DNA of 6,145 nucleotides from CAYWTX01 sp964461295 (GCA_964461295.1 CAYWTX010000586.1:1-6145), one strand, 5' to 3'; shown: positions 1 to 5,081, counted from the stretch's first letter. Translations and numbers: made by a program. The notes: generated by a model from the letters alone, not told the origin.

Positions 1-95
1 TTGTCCCGCCCCTTCAGGGCTTGACGTACTTTGGCGTAGGGTTCCCAGGGCGTTGCCCTGGGCTGTCATATCTCAGCCCTTCAGGCTGAAGAATC
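1..95. repeat. Palindromic dispersed-repeat-like element at window start
   Basis: This stretch contains two perfect small hairpins: arms CCCAGGGC (44-51) and GCCCTGGG (55-62) around a GTT loop, then TCAGCC (73-78) and GGCTGA (84-89) around CTTCA. The motif CCTTCAGGGC near position 11 recurs in similar form at 79-86. It resembles intergenic repeats I associate with planctomycete genomes, which are often miscalled as short ORFs. No protein-like ORF is credible here. Only one copy is visible in the window, so calling it a repeat is from memory of the pattern. The left boundary may lie outside the window. Confidence 0.5.
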
Positions 96-180
96 CGATG
101 CAGATCCCAAACCCGGTCTCAGCAACTACGGTCATGCACCCGTCCCGGACTGGCCGCTGGAAGCTGGATGCCGACGGTCC

Positions 181-196
181 TACAATGGCGTATAGA
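181..196 (+). promoter_or_regulatory. Possible promoter -10 region of the small lipoprotein gene
   Basis: Two -10-like hexamers lie 18-33 bases before the lipoprotein ATG: TACAAT at 181-186 and TATAGA at 191-196. A -35 match at the right distance is poor (TGGAAG at 158-163, 17-base spacer). A start near 193 would leave a leader of about 20 bases holding the Shine-Dalgarno. This is weak evidence based on motif and position only. Confidence 0.3.
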
Positions 197-201
197 CGCG
201 C

Positions 202-208
202 AAGGAGA
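202..208 (+). promoter_or_regulatory. Shine-Dalgarno AAGGAGA fixing the lipoprotein start
   Basis: AAGGAGA ends five bases before the ATG at 214. This is near-ideal spacing and selects this short frame over the overlapping longer frames. Confidence 0.75.
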
Positions 209-213
209 CTCCC

Positions 214-447
214 ATGCGTTCTCAGATGGCCTGGCGGATCGGACGGTTGGCGGCGTGCGTGGTCAGCGTGGCGGTGCTGCTGGTGCTCGGCGGGTGCGTC
301 GACATCGACGTGGATGCCAGCGGGCACAACATCCCCGGCCTGAGCAAAGCCGGAGATCGCTCGTGGAGCTACCAGACCTCGCCCTTCGGCACCCAGAAGA
401 GGACTACCTCCGACGGCGTGAGCGTGGAGACGTACACCTGGCCGTAG
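214..447 (+). CDS. Small orphan lipoprotein, 77 aa
   Basis: The predicted product is a short secreted lipoprotein of unknown function. Residues 1-11 carry arginines (the positive n-region), residues 12-25 are hydrophobic, and L25-G26-G27-C28 forms a good lipobox, so signal peptidase II should cut before Cys28 and leave a lipidated 50-residue mature chain. The mature part begins with an acidic DIDVD stretch and is otherwise polar, with several Ser, Thr and Gly and a run of aromatic residues near the middle and end. I recognise no domain. A strong Shine-Dalgarno five bases upstream supports the start. The next gene on the same strand begins 116 bases downstream after a GC-rich hairpin, so co-transcription is uncertain. 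The signal sequence makes a chance ORF unlikely, but the role cannot be deduced. Confidence 0.75.
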   Translation: MRSQMAWRIGRLAACVVSVAVLLVLGGCVDIDVDASGHNIPGLSKAGDRSWSYQTSPFGTQKRTTSDGVSVETYTWP

Positions 448-510
448 GGAACCGTGGGACCGGGAACCGAAGACCGCGGAAAGGGACGCCGGTAGCGACC
501 CCCACTTGGC

Positions 511-532
511 CCCCGGCCCGGAGCGGCCGGGG
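511..532 (+). terminator. GC-rich hairpin between the lipoprotein and DUF2520 genes
   Basis: Arms CCCCGGCC (511-518) and GGCCGGGG (525-532) form a perfect 8-bp stem with a six-base loop. It could end lipoprotein transcription, but no T-run follows, so it may equally be a repeat remnant. The rest of the 448-563 gap holds only a short direct repeat (GGGAACCG, twice near 447-468) and the next gene's ribosome binding site. Confidence 0.3.
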
Positions 533-548
533 CTTCCCCCGACACCCC

Positions 549-555
549 GAAGGAG
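549..555 (+). promoter_or_regulatory. Shine-Dalgarno GAAGGAG that decides a TTG start
   Basis: GAAGGAG ends eight bases before the TTG at 564. No ATG or GTG lies in frame between here and the Rossmann glycine motif, and the reading frame upstream of 564 has no protein-like character, so TTG is the best start. Confidence 0.7.
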
Positions 556-563
556 CCGTTGGC

Positions 564-1463
564 TTGACACTTCCCCTGTCCATCATCGGTCCTGGGCGTG
601 TGGGAACGGCAATCGCCCTTTGCGCCGCGCGGGCGGGGTGGAAGCTCGTTGCGGTGGGAACGAGGGGACTGACCGCGAAGAACCCAGAGGGCGCGAAGGC
701 GTGTCTTCGAGCCAACCTCTGTGATCTCTGTGCCTCTGTGGCCACTTCCCCCGCCCAGGCGGCTTCGCTGGGCGAACTGGTCCTGCTCACGGTTCCCGAC
801 GACGCGATCGAGCGCGTGTGCACGGAACTGGCCGAGGCGGGCGCGTTTCGGCCGGGGGCGGTGGTCGCCCACTGCTCGGGCGCCTTGGCGAGCGGCGTTC
901 TGGCGGCCGCTCGCGACCGCTGTGCCTGCGCGATCGGCTCGCTGCATCCGCTGCAAACATGTCCGACGGCGGAAGCGGCCGCGGCGCGGTTGGCGGGAAC
1001 GCACTGCTTTGTCGAGGGCGAGGAGCGGGCCGTCGCCGTGCTGGAGGACCTGGCCCGCGCGATCGGCGGCGTGCCGGTGCGAATCGCCCCGGCCGCCAAG
1101 GCGATGTATCACGCGGCCGCGGTGATGGCGTGCAACTACCTGGTGGCCATCCAGGACGCGGCGGCGCGGATGGCGGCGGCGGCGGGCGTGGATCGCGCGA
1201 CCTGGCTGGCGGCGGCGGGTCCGATCCTGCGGGCGACGGTGGACAACGTGCTGGCGATGGGTCCCGAGCGGGCGATCACCGGCCCGATCACCCGCGGCGA
1301 GACCGGCACGCTGGAGCGTCACGCGGCCGCCCTGGTGGCCTTGCCGGCGACGGTTCGGGACGTCTATGCCGCCCTGGGCCGCTACACGGTCGATATGGCC
1401 CTCCGCGCCGGGCGCATCGACGCGTCCACGGCAGAGAAGCTCCGCCGGTTGCTGGGCCCGTAG
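564..1463 (+). CDS. Rossmann-like and DUF2520 domain protein (NAD(P)-dependent dehydrogenase-like), 299 aa
   Basis: The family combines an N-terminal NAD(P)-binding Rossmann fold with a helical C-terminal DUF2520 domain, much like 6-phosphogluconate or pyrroline-5-carboxylate reductase folds; its substrate is not known to me. Visible here: the dinucleotide motif G9-x-G11-x-x-G14 directly after the first strand, a VPDDAI segment at 77-82, HCSGA at 103-107, GSLHPLQT at 125-132, the Y182-H183 helix that starts the second domain, and GPITRG at 240-245. All are in the order and spacing I expect, and the length is normal. The TTG start is supported by a Shine-Dalgarno eight bases upstream; longer upstream translation of the same frame is not protein-like. 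Residues 37-60 are encoded by DNA resembling a dispersed repeat, yet the frame stays open. Family assignment is firm; the reaction is unknown. Confidence 0.9.
   Translation: MTLPLSIIGPGRVGTAIALCAARAGWKLVAVGTRGLTAKNPEGAKACLRANLCDLCASVATSPAQAASLGELVLLTVPDDAIERVCTELAEAGAFRPGAVVAHCSGALASGVLAAARDRCACAIGSLHPLQTCPTAEAAAARLAGTHCFVEGEERAVAVLEDLARAIGGVPVRIAPAAKAMYHAAAVMACNYLVAIQDAAARMAAAAGVDRATWLAAAGPILRATVDNVLAMGPERAITGPITRGETGTLERHAAALVALPATVRDVYAALGRYTVDMALRAGRIDASTAEKLRRLLGP
672..743 (-). repeat. Dispersed-repeat-like segment inside the DUF2520 coding region
   Basis: Read on the minus strand, 743-718 carries periodic CACAGAGG, CACAGAG and CACAGAG blocks, followed after a spacer by CCTTCGCGCCC, then GGTTCTTCGCGGT near 672-685. 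Blocks of CACAGAG paired with TTCGCG-type blocks are typical of intergenic repeats found in many bacteria, where they translate as HRGTE-like and LRG-like peptides. Here the segment encodes residues 37-60 of the Rossmann domain, between the second strand and the next helix. Identification is from pattern memory and no second copy is in the window. Confidence 0.55.
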
Positions 1464-1490
1464 CAGGCCGGACGCCACGCGGATGCATCC

Positions 1491-1519
1491 TTGACATCGC
1501 GGTCGCTCCGCTCGACCCT
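1491..1519 (+). promoter_or_regulatory. Possible promoter of the truncated methyltransferase
   Basis: A perfect -35 box TTGACA lies at 1491-1496. Seventeen bases later is GACCCT at 1514-1519, a weak -10. It ends six bases before the ATG at 1526, the same close layout as the two stronger promoters at 3158 and 5030. No Shine-Dalgarno precedes the ATG. The weak -10 keeps confidence low. Confidence 0.35.
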
Positions 1520-1525
1520 ACGCCC

Positions 1526-1687
1526 ATGCCCGATTCCACCGACATCGTCGCGTACTACGCCCGGAGGGCCAGGGAATACGAGGCGGTCTACGCGAAGCCC
1601 GAGCGGCAGGAGGAGTTGGCCTTGCTCAGGGCGATGCTGCCTCTGTGGGCGGGCGGGCACACGGTGCTCGAAATCGCCTGCGGCACA
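1526..1687 (+). pseudogene. N-terminal fragment of a class I SAM-dependent methyltransferase
   Basis: The first 54 codons read like the start of a class I SAM-dependent methyltransferase: a helical start with a DIVAYYARRAREYE segment (residues 6-19), a KPERQ stretch (24-28), then the first strand and motif I, VLEIACGT (47-54). In intact relatives the motif continues with glycine and an aromatic stretch; here homology stops at GT and the following residues are arginine-rich and not methyltransferase-like. More than 100 residues of the fold are missing, including the remaining SAM-binding and catalytic segments, so the product cannot be active. The break coincides with the start of a hairpin-rich repeat-like spacer. 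The frame stays open through that spacer into folD, so a fused product is conceivable, but folD has its own Shine-Dalgarno. Most likely a decayed gene cut by a deletion or insertion. Confidence 0.7.
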
Positions 1688-1689
1688 GC

Positions 1690-1783
1690 GCGAAGGCGAA
1701 ATCGCTTTCGCCGCGGTTGCAGGACCTGTAGCATTACACCCTTGTTACTGGCGGCGCCGGCAGGGCGTTTGCGCCCTTGCCGG
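1690..1783. repeat. Hairpin-rich repeat-like spacer between the methyltransferase fragment and folD
   Basis: Two strong inverted repeats are present. GGCGAAA (1695-1701) pairs with TTTCGCC (1706-1712) around a four-base loop. CCGGCA plus GGGCG (1757-1767) pairs with CGCCC plus TGCCGG (1772-1783), with one bulged T at 1777. The segment between (GCAGGACCTGTAGCATTACA, 1719-1738) looks like part of planctomycete intergenic repeats I recall, but I cannot confirm this. It may affect folD transcription, since it ends just upstream of the folD ribosome binding site. No clear promoter is visible inside. Confidence 0.45.
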
Positions 1784-1805
1784 AAGCCGGAAACCGACAA
1801 ACTCC

Positions 1806-1811
1806 AAGGAG
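1806..1811 (+). promoter_or_regulatory. Shine-Dalgarno AAGGAG choosing the second of two folD ATGs
   Basis: AAGGAG ends only two bases before an ATG at 1814 but eight bases before the in-frame ATG at 1820. The second spacing is the workable one, so 1820 is preferred; the difference is two residues (Met-Ala). Confidence 0.65.
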
Positions 1812-1819
1812 CGATGGCA

Positions 1820-2791
1820 ATGGCGGCGAAGATCATCGACGGCGAGGGGTTCGCGGAGGAGATTCGTAAGCAGGTTTCGTCCGACGCGGCCGCGATGAAG
1901 GCCGCGGGCAAGCCCGTGCGCCTCGTGGCGGTGCAGGTGGGCGAGAACCCCGCCAGCAAGATCTACACGAACATGCAGGCCAAGAGCTGCGAGGAAGCGG
2001 GCATCGGCTATGAACTGCTGAACTTGCCGGAAACGACCTCCCAGGACGATCTGCTGGCGAAGATCGCCGAACTCAACGCCGACGCGACCGTCAGCGGGCT
2101 GATCCTCCAGATGCCGCTGCCCAGGCAGATCAACGCCCGCGCGGTGCAGGTCGCCATCAGCCCCGCCAAGGACGTCGAGGGCATGCACCCGGTGAACATG
2201 GGCCGCCTGTTCTACGGCGGCGGGCACGTCGCGCCGTGCACGCCGATGGCGGCCGCGGAACTGCTGAAACGCCAGTGCCCCGACCTCGCGGGCAAGGAAC
2301 TGGTGGTGGTGGGCCACAGCGAGATCGTGGGCAAGCCCATCGCGATGATCCTGCTGCAAAGCCTCGACGCCGCGCCGACCGTCACCGTCTGCCACGTGGC
2401 CACCAGGGACCTGGCCGCCCACACGCGCCAGGCCGACGTGCTCGTCGTGGCCACCGGCGTGTCGCAGGCCCGCTGGACGGGCTACCAACGCCGCCGCAAG
2501 GCCGGCGAGTCGCCCAGAACGCCCGACCTGACGCCGCTGATCAAGGCCGACATGGTCAAGGACGGCGCCATCGTCATCGACGTGGCCATCAACCGCATCC
2601 CCAAGGCCCTCGACGCCGCCGGCGACCCCGTCAAGAACGACAAGGGCAAGCCCGCCATGATCACCGTCGGCGACGTGGACTACGCGGCCGTGAGCCAGAA
2701 GGCCTCCGCCATCACGCCCGTGCCCGGCGGCGTGGGCCCGATGACGGTGGCGATGCTGCTGCGCAACACCATCGCCTGCGCGAAGGGGTGA
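1820..2791 (+). CDS. folD: FolD, methylenetetrahydrofolate dehydrogenase / methenyltetrahydrofolate cyclohydrolase, 323 aa
   Basis: FolD is a cytosolic enzyme that oxidises 5,10-methylene-THF to methenyl-THF with NADP and then hydrolyses it to 10-formyl-THF for purine and formyl-Met synthesis. The family signature is clear: the substrate-site tyrosine Y49, Q97 in the GLILQMPLP segment, KDVEG at 117-121, the dinucleotide motif GHSEIVGKP at 165-173, and PGGVGPMT at 302-309. Three oddities stand out. The catalytic lysine four residues after the tyrosine (YxxxK) is glutamine, Q53. The second Asp of KDVDG is Glu, E120. The protein is about 25-35 residues longer than usual because of an Arg-rich insertion around residues 215-239 and a shorter one around 261-280. 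The start at 1820 is set by Shine-Dalgarno spacing. Identity as FolD is very secure; whether cyclohydrolase activity remains is open. Confidence 0.95.
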   Translation: MAAKIIDGEGFAEEIRKQVSSDAAAMKAAGKPVRLVAVQVGENPASKIYTNMQAKSCEEAGIGYELLNLPETTSQDDLLAKIAELNADATVSGLILQMPLPRQINARAVQVAISPAKDVEGMHPVNMGRLFYGGGHVAPCTPMAAAELLKRQCPDLAGKELVVVGHSEIVGKPIAMILLQSLDAAPTVTVCHVATRDLAAHTRQADVLVVATGVSQARWTGYQRRRKAGESPRTPDLTPLIKADMVKDGAIVIDVAINRIPKALDAAGDPVKNDKGKPAMITVGDVDYAAVSQKASAITPVPGGVGPMTVAMLLRNTIACAKG

Positions 2792-2811
2792 GAGTTTGCG
2801 AAAGAATCGCA

Positions 2812-2960
2812 GAAGCGGCCTTTCTCCCTCCTGGCCCCGGAGGGGCGTCGAGGATTTGGGCGGGAGCGTAAGCCCCCGGTATGCAAGCAATTGAGCATGG
2901 ATCCCCGAAGGGGCGACAGAAGGCCTCCAGCGTGGGTCAACGCGCGAGTTCTGGTTCTTC
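2812..2960. repeat. Repeat-like palindromic element downstream of folD
   Basis: The segment contains GCCCC (2834-2838) and GGGGC (2842-2846) around GGA, an imperfect GGGAGC/GCCCCC pair at 2862-2876, and CCCC (2903-2906) and GGGG (2910-2913) around GAA. Mini-hairpins with three-base purine-rich loops and a GGGGCGACAGAA segment (2910-2921) look like dispersed intergenic repeats of planctomycetes; this is a recollection of pattern. ORFs through it have no protein character. It may also serve as the folD terminator region, but no T-run is present. Confidence 0.45.
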
Positions 2961-3005
2961 CACAAACTCTGAGCGAAAGGCAGCAGGCCGTAGGGAAGAA
3001 GCAAC

Positions 3006-3057
3006 GGGCCTGGGGCGCCCAAGCCGAAGGGGCCTTCGGCTTCCATGGCCCAGGTCC
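3006..3057. repeat. 52-bp composite inverted repeat in the folD to RMD1-like gap
   Basis: An outer 9-bp stem pairs GGGCCTGGG (3006-3014) with CCCAGGTCC (3049-3057), with one G-T wobble. After a symmetric six-base internal loop on each side, an inner 10-bp perfect stem pairs AAGCCGAAGG (3021-3030) with CCTTCGGCTT (3033-3042). It can fold on either strand. It could be a structured RNA, a terminator-like barrier or a mobile palindrome; no T-run follows on either side. Confidence 0.55.
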
Positions 3058-3134
3058 GCTGCATTGGGGCACGCACCTGGGGATCGCCAGCGGACGCTTC
3101 CGGTCTCCGGCGGTATAGTACGTGCGCCAACCCA

Positions 3135-3163
3135 TTTCGCTTGAGGCGCCGTCAGCGTACAAT
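3135..3163 (+). promoter_or_regulatory. Promoter giving a probable leaderless mRNA for the RMD1-like gene
   Basis: TACAAT at 3158-3163 is a good -10 box; TTTCGC at 3135-3140, 17 bases upstream, is a modest -35. Eight bases separate the -10 from the ATG at 3172, so transcription should start at or next to the A of the start codon. The bases before the ATG contain no Shine-Dalgarno. A second -10-like TATAGT at 3114-3119 could start a longer transcript. Confidence 0.55.
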
Positions 3164-3171
3164 TCCTCGCC

Positions 3172-4560
3172 ATGCCCACCGAACTACCCGATGAAGTCGA
3201 ACCCGGCGTATCGGCCGGGCCGAGCGCACGGCCCGCCGCGCCGCCAACCGTCCACAATGCTCCCGTCGCGCCCGCCGAACCGCGGCTGGGCGAGCCGCAA
3301 TCTCCCGCCGCCCAGCCCCCGCCGGAGGATCGGCTGCCTGAGGCTCCGCCGCAAGCCGCGCCCGACCGAGAGATCGACGCCGAGCCGTCGCCGAAAGCGG
3401 CGGCCGATGTTGCTACGCAGCCCGACGCCGACTTCGCCGAGCCGCCCGCGGGGCCCCTCACCGGCCAGGTCACCTACATCTTCGCCTACGACGTCGCCTA
3501 CGACATGTCCCGCCAGCCGATCGAGCACCTGCTGGGCTGCCGGCCGGCCGAGCCGCAGGTCCCCGCGGACCGGCGTATCCCCGCCGGCGCGTTCTTCTAC
3601 CGCCCGCGGACGTTCGTGCTTCCCTCGCGGCGGCGGCAGGGGCCCGGCGGCGCCGAGGTCGAGATCGCCCGCAGCGTGGCGGTGTACCCCGTCGGCTCGA
3701 TCAGCATCCTGTTCCACGTGCCCTTCCGCGTGGCCGGCATCGACGAACTGGCCGCCTTGCGCGACCTGCGCGTGGAGGGCACCGACCTTGCGGCCGAGGC
3801 ACGCTCGCTGGCCGAGCAGGCCAAGCAGGAACTCCTGGCGCTGCTCATCGCGCCGGTGGAGGTGCTGGGCGAGGAGGAGGCGTACACCGTCTTCTGCCTC
3901 GACTCGGCCTCGCTCCGCGCGGTCGATCCGGGCTTCGTCGCCTCCGACTGGGTGCACGACAACCGCCGCCGCGTCGCGGCGCTGCTGCTGGACGACAACC
4001 CCGAACTGCTGAGCGACCAGGAAGTGACCGACACGGTCCGTCACGCCCTGACGTACTACCGGCACGACCTGGCGCTGATGGACTGGGACGCGGCGCTGGT
4101 GATCGACGAACGCCGGAACTTCGAGCAGGTCCTCATCGCCATGGAACTGGCGAACGTCCAACTCGCCGAACTACAGGCGTACGACCACATCCTCGACGAC
4201 GTGCTGGAGCAGTCCTACCGCAACGTGCTGATCCGCGGCGGCCGGCGGCTCCAGCTTGGCCCCACGCTCTCCCGCCTGCGCGAGCTGGCGCTGGATCTGT
4301 CGCGCCTGAGCGACGAACTGTCCAACGCGGCCAAGTTCTTCGGCGACTGGCACCTGGCCCGCGTGTACCAGCGCCTCAGCGTGCTGTTCCACCTCAACGA
4401 CTGGCGCAGCGCGGTCGACCGCAAGCTGGACGCCCTGGACAAGCTCTACCACACCCTCCGCCAAGACCAGATCAACCGCTGGATGATGATCCTGGAGGCG
4501 ACGATCGTCCTGCTGTTCGTCCTGGACCTGGTGCTGATCCTGCTGGACGTGCTGAAGTAG
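3172..4560 (+). CDS. Tail-anchored RMD1/DUF155-like protein with Pro/Ala-rich N-terminus, 462 aa
   Basis: Residues 1-95 are rich in Pro, Ala, Glu and Asp with no predicted structure. Residues 98-260 form an alpha/beta domain (YIFAYDVAYDM at 102-112, VGSISILFHVPF at 174-185, EEEAYTVFCLDS at 234-245). Residues 280-436 are long amphipathic helices (ELANVQLAELQAYDHILDD around 325-343, SRLSDELSNAAKFFGDWHLA at 377-396). A single hydrophobic helix at 437-461 ends the protein, so it should be tail-anchored with most of it in the cytoplasm; no signal peptide is present. Helices with a lysine- and leucine-rich LDALDKLYHTLR segment (419-430) before a C-terminal membrane helix match the layout of the RMD1/RMND1 (DUF155) family, whose bacterial role I do not know. 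The assignment is by layout and remembered homologues, so moderate. The gap before it holds a promoter; the next gene converges from the other strand. Confidence 0.85.
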   Translation: MPTELPDEVEPGVSAGPSARPAAPPTVHNAPVAPAEPRLGEPQSPAAQPPPEDRLPEAPPQAAPDREIDAEPSPKAAADVATQPDADFAEPPAGPLTGQVTYIFAYDVAYDMSRQPIEHLLGCRPAEPQVPADRRIPAGAFFYRPRTFVLPSRRRQGPGGAEVEIARSVAVYPVGSISILFHVPFRVAGIDELAALRDLRVEGTDLAAEARSLAEQAKQELLALLIAPVEVLGEEEAYTVFCLDSASLRAVDPGFVASDWVHDNRRRVAALLLDDNPELLSDQEVTDTVRHALTYYRHDLALMDWDAALVIDERRNFEQVLIAMELANVQLAELQAYDHILDDVLEQSYRNVLIRGGRRLQLGPTLSRLRELALDLSRLSDELSNAAKFFGDWHLARVYQRLSVLFHLNDWRSAVDRKLDALDKLYHTLRQDQINRWMMILEATIVLLFVLDLVLILLDVLK

Positions 4561-4569
4561 GAACCTGGG

Positions 4570-4610
4570 CCGGCGAGCGCCGGCGAGCGGGCCCGCCCGC
4601 TGAAACGGGC
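4570..4610. terminator. Hairpin pair between two convergent genes
   Basis: Between the stop codons at 4560 and 4620 lie CCGGCG (4570-4575) with CGCCGG (4578-4583), and GCCCG (4595-4599) with CGGGC (4606-4610) around a CTGAAA loop. Position suggests a bidirectional transcription end, but no T-runs flank the stems, so the call is tentative; it could also be another palindromic repeat. Confidence 0.4.
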
Positions 4611-4619
4611 AGGGCGCAA

Positions 4620-5018
4620 CTACTGGTACCCCAGATCGCGCAGGTCGGCTTCCCTCAAGCCGAAGTGGTGGCCGATCTCGTGCAGCACCGTGATGCGGAT
4701 CTGCCTCTTGAGCGACTGATCGGTGACGCGACGCCGGCGGCGGTTCATGGCCGCGTCCCAGATGCCCTCGCGAAAGATGGTGATGACATCCGGCATGCGG
4801 GTCGTGTCGTCGACGTGGCGTTCGGTGAGCGGCACGCCGGTGAACAGCCCGCACAGGTCGCGGCGGTCGCGGATGCCCATCTCGCGCATCACGCGAGGTG
4901 AGGGGCGGTCCTCAACGACGAGGGGCACCTCCTCCAGCAGGTCGTGCAGGCGCGGCGGCAACTCGTCGAGGACCTCCTCGAGGATGCGGTCGAATACTTC
5001 CTCGTCTTGGGAACTCAT
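4620..5018 (-). CDS. Small metallopeptidase-like protein of the Zincin_1 family (HEIGH motif), 132 aa
   Basis: A compact single-domain protein, probably a cytosolic zinc-dependent peptidase; the natural substrate of this family is not known to me. The zinc motif is HEIGHHFG at 113-120 (H113, E114, H117), the HExxHxxG form, followed by the acidic helix LREADLRDLG that typically ends these proteins. Upstream, VPLVVEDRPS (31-40), the GLFTGVPLTER segment (57-67) and PDVITIFREGI (76-86) follow the family order, and the length is normal. A basic stretch (NRRRRRVT, 92-99) precedes the catalytic helix. The ATG at 5018 is chosen over an in-frame TTG at 5036 because the promoter -10 box lies between them. 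It converges on the RMD1-like gene; no functional link is implied. Confidence 0.88.
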   Translation of the reverse strand: MSSQDEEVFDRILEEVLDELPPRLHDLLEEVPLVVEDRPSPRVMREMGIRDRRDLCGLFTGVPLTERHVDDTTRMPDVITIFREGIWDAAMNRRRRRVTDQSLKRQIRITVLHEIGHHFGLREADLRDLGYQ

Positions 5019-5024
5019 GCGGAG

Positions 5025-5030
5025 AGTATA
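5025..5030 (-). promoter_or_regulatory. -10 box giving a probable leaderless mRNA for the Zincin_1 gene
   Basis: On the minus strand TATACT occupies 5030-5025, and only six bases (5024-5019) separate it from the ATG at 5018. No Shine-Dalgarno is present. The layout matches the promoter at 3158-3163. No good -35 is seen at 17-18 bases. Confidence 0.5.
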
Positions 5031-5081
5031 CCGCAAAGCGATGGCGCACGGCAGCGGAAGGAACGGAGCGAGCCGTCACGG

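Noticed and set aside
168..563. N-terminal extension of the DUF2520 protein from an ATG-less upstream start (long open frame from 168)
   Set aside because: The frame is a shadow of the lipoprotein gene in another frame, has no domain character, and the Shine-Dalgarno at 549-555 with TTG 564 places the start directly before the Rossmann strand.
369..1478. Long minus-strand open frame of about 370 codons
   Set aside because: Arg/Gly-rich shadow of the DUF2520 gene, typical of GC-rich DNA; no recognisable domain and opposite to a clearly conserved gene.
1526..2791. A genuine methyltransferase-FolD fusion enzyme
   Set aside because: The methyltransferase part lacks most of its fold, the linker looks like repeat DNA, and folD has its own Shine-Dalgarno; kept only as a finding to check.
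1745..3130. Minus-strand open frame of about 460 codons across folD
   Set aside because: Low-complexity His/Gly/Arg/Ala-rich shadow of folD; no start signal or motif.
2881..3144. Short plus-strand ORFs of 75-87 codons in the gap after folD
   Set aside because: They translate palindromic repeat-like DNA, have no Shine-Dalgarno and no protein-like pattern.
3184..4161. Minus-strand open frame of 325 codons opposite the RMD1-like gene
   Set aside because: Shadow ORF with GC-driven composition, overlapping a gene with clear promoter, domain layout and membrane helix.
4620..5036. Longer Zincin_1 protein starting at TTG 5036
   Set aside because: The -10 box lies inside that extension and the ATG at 5018 matches the usual family length.
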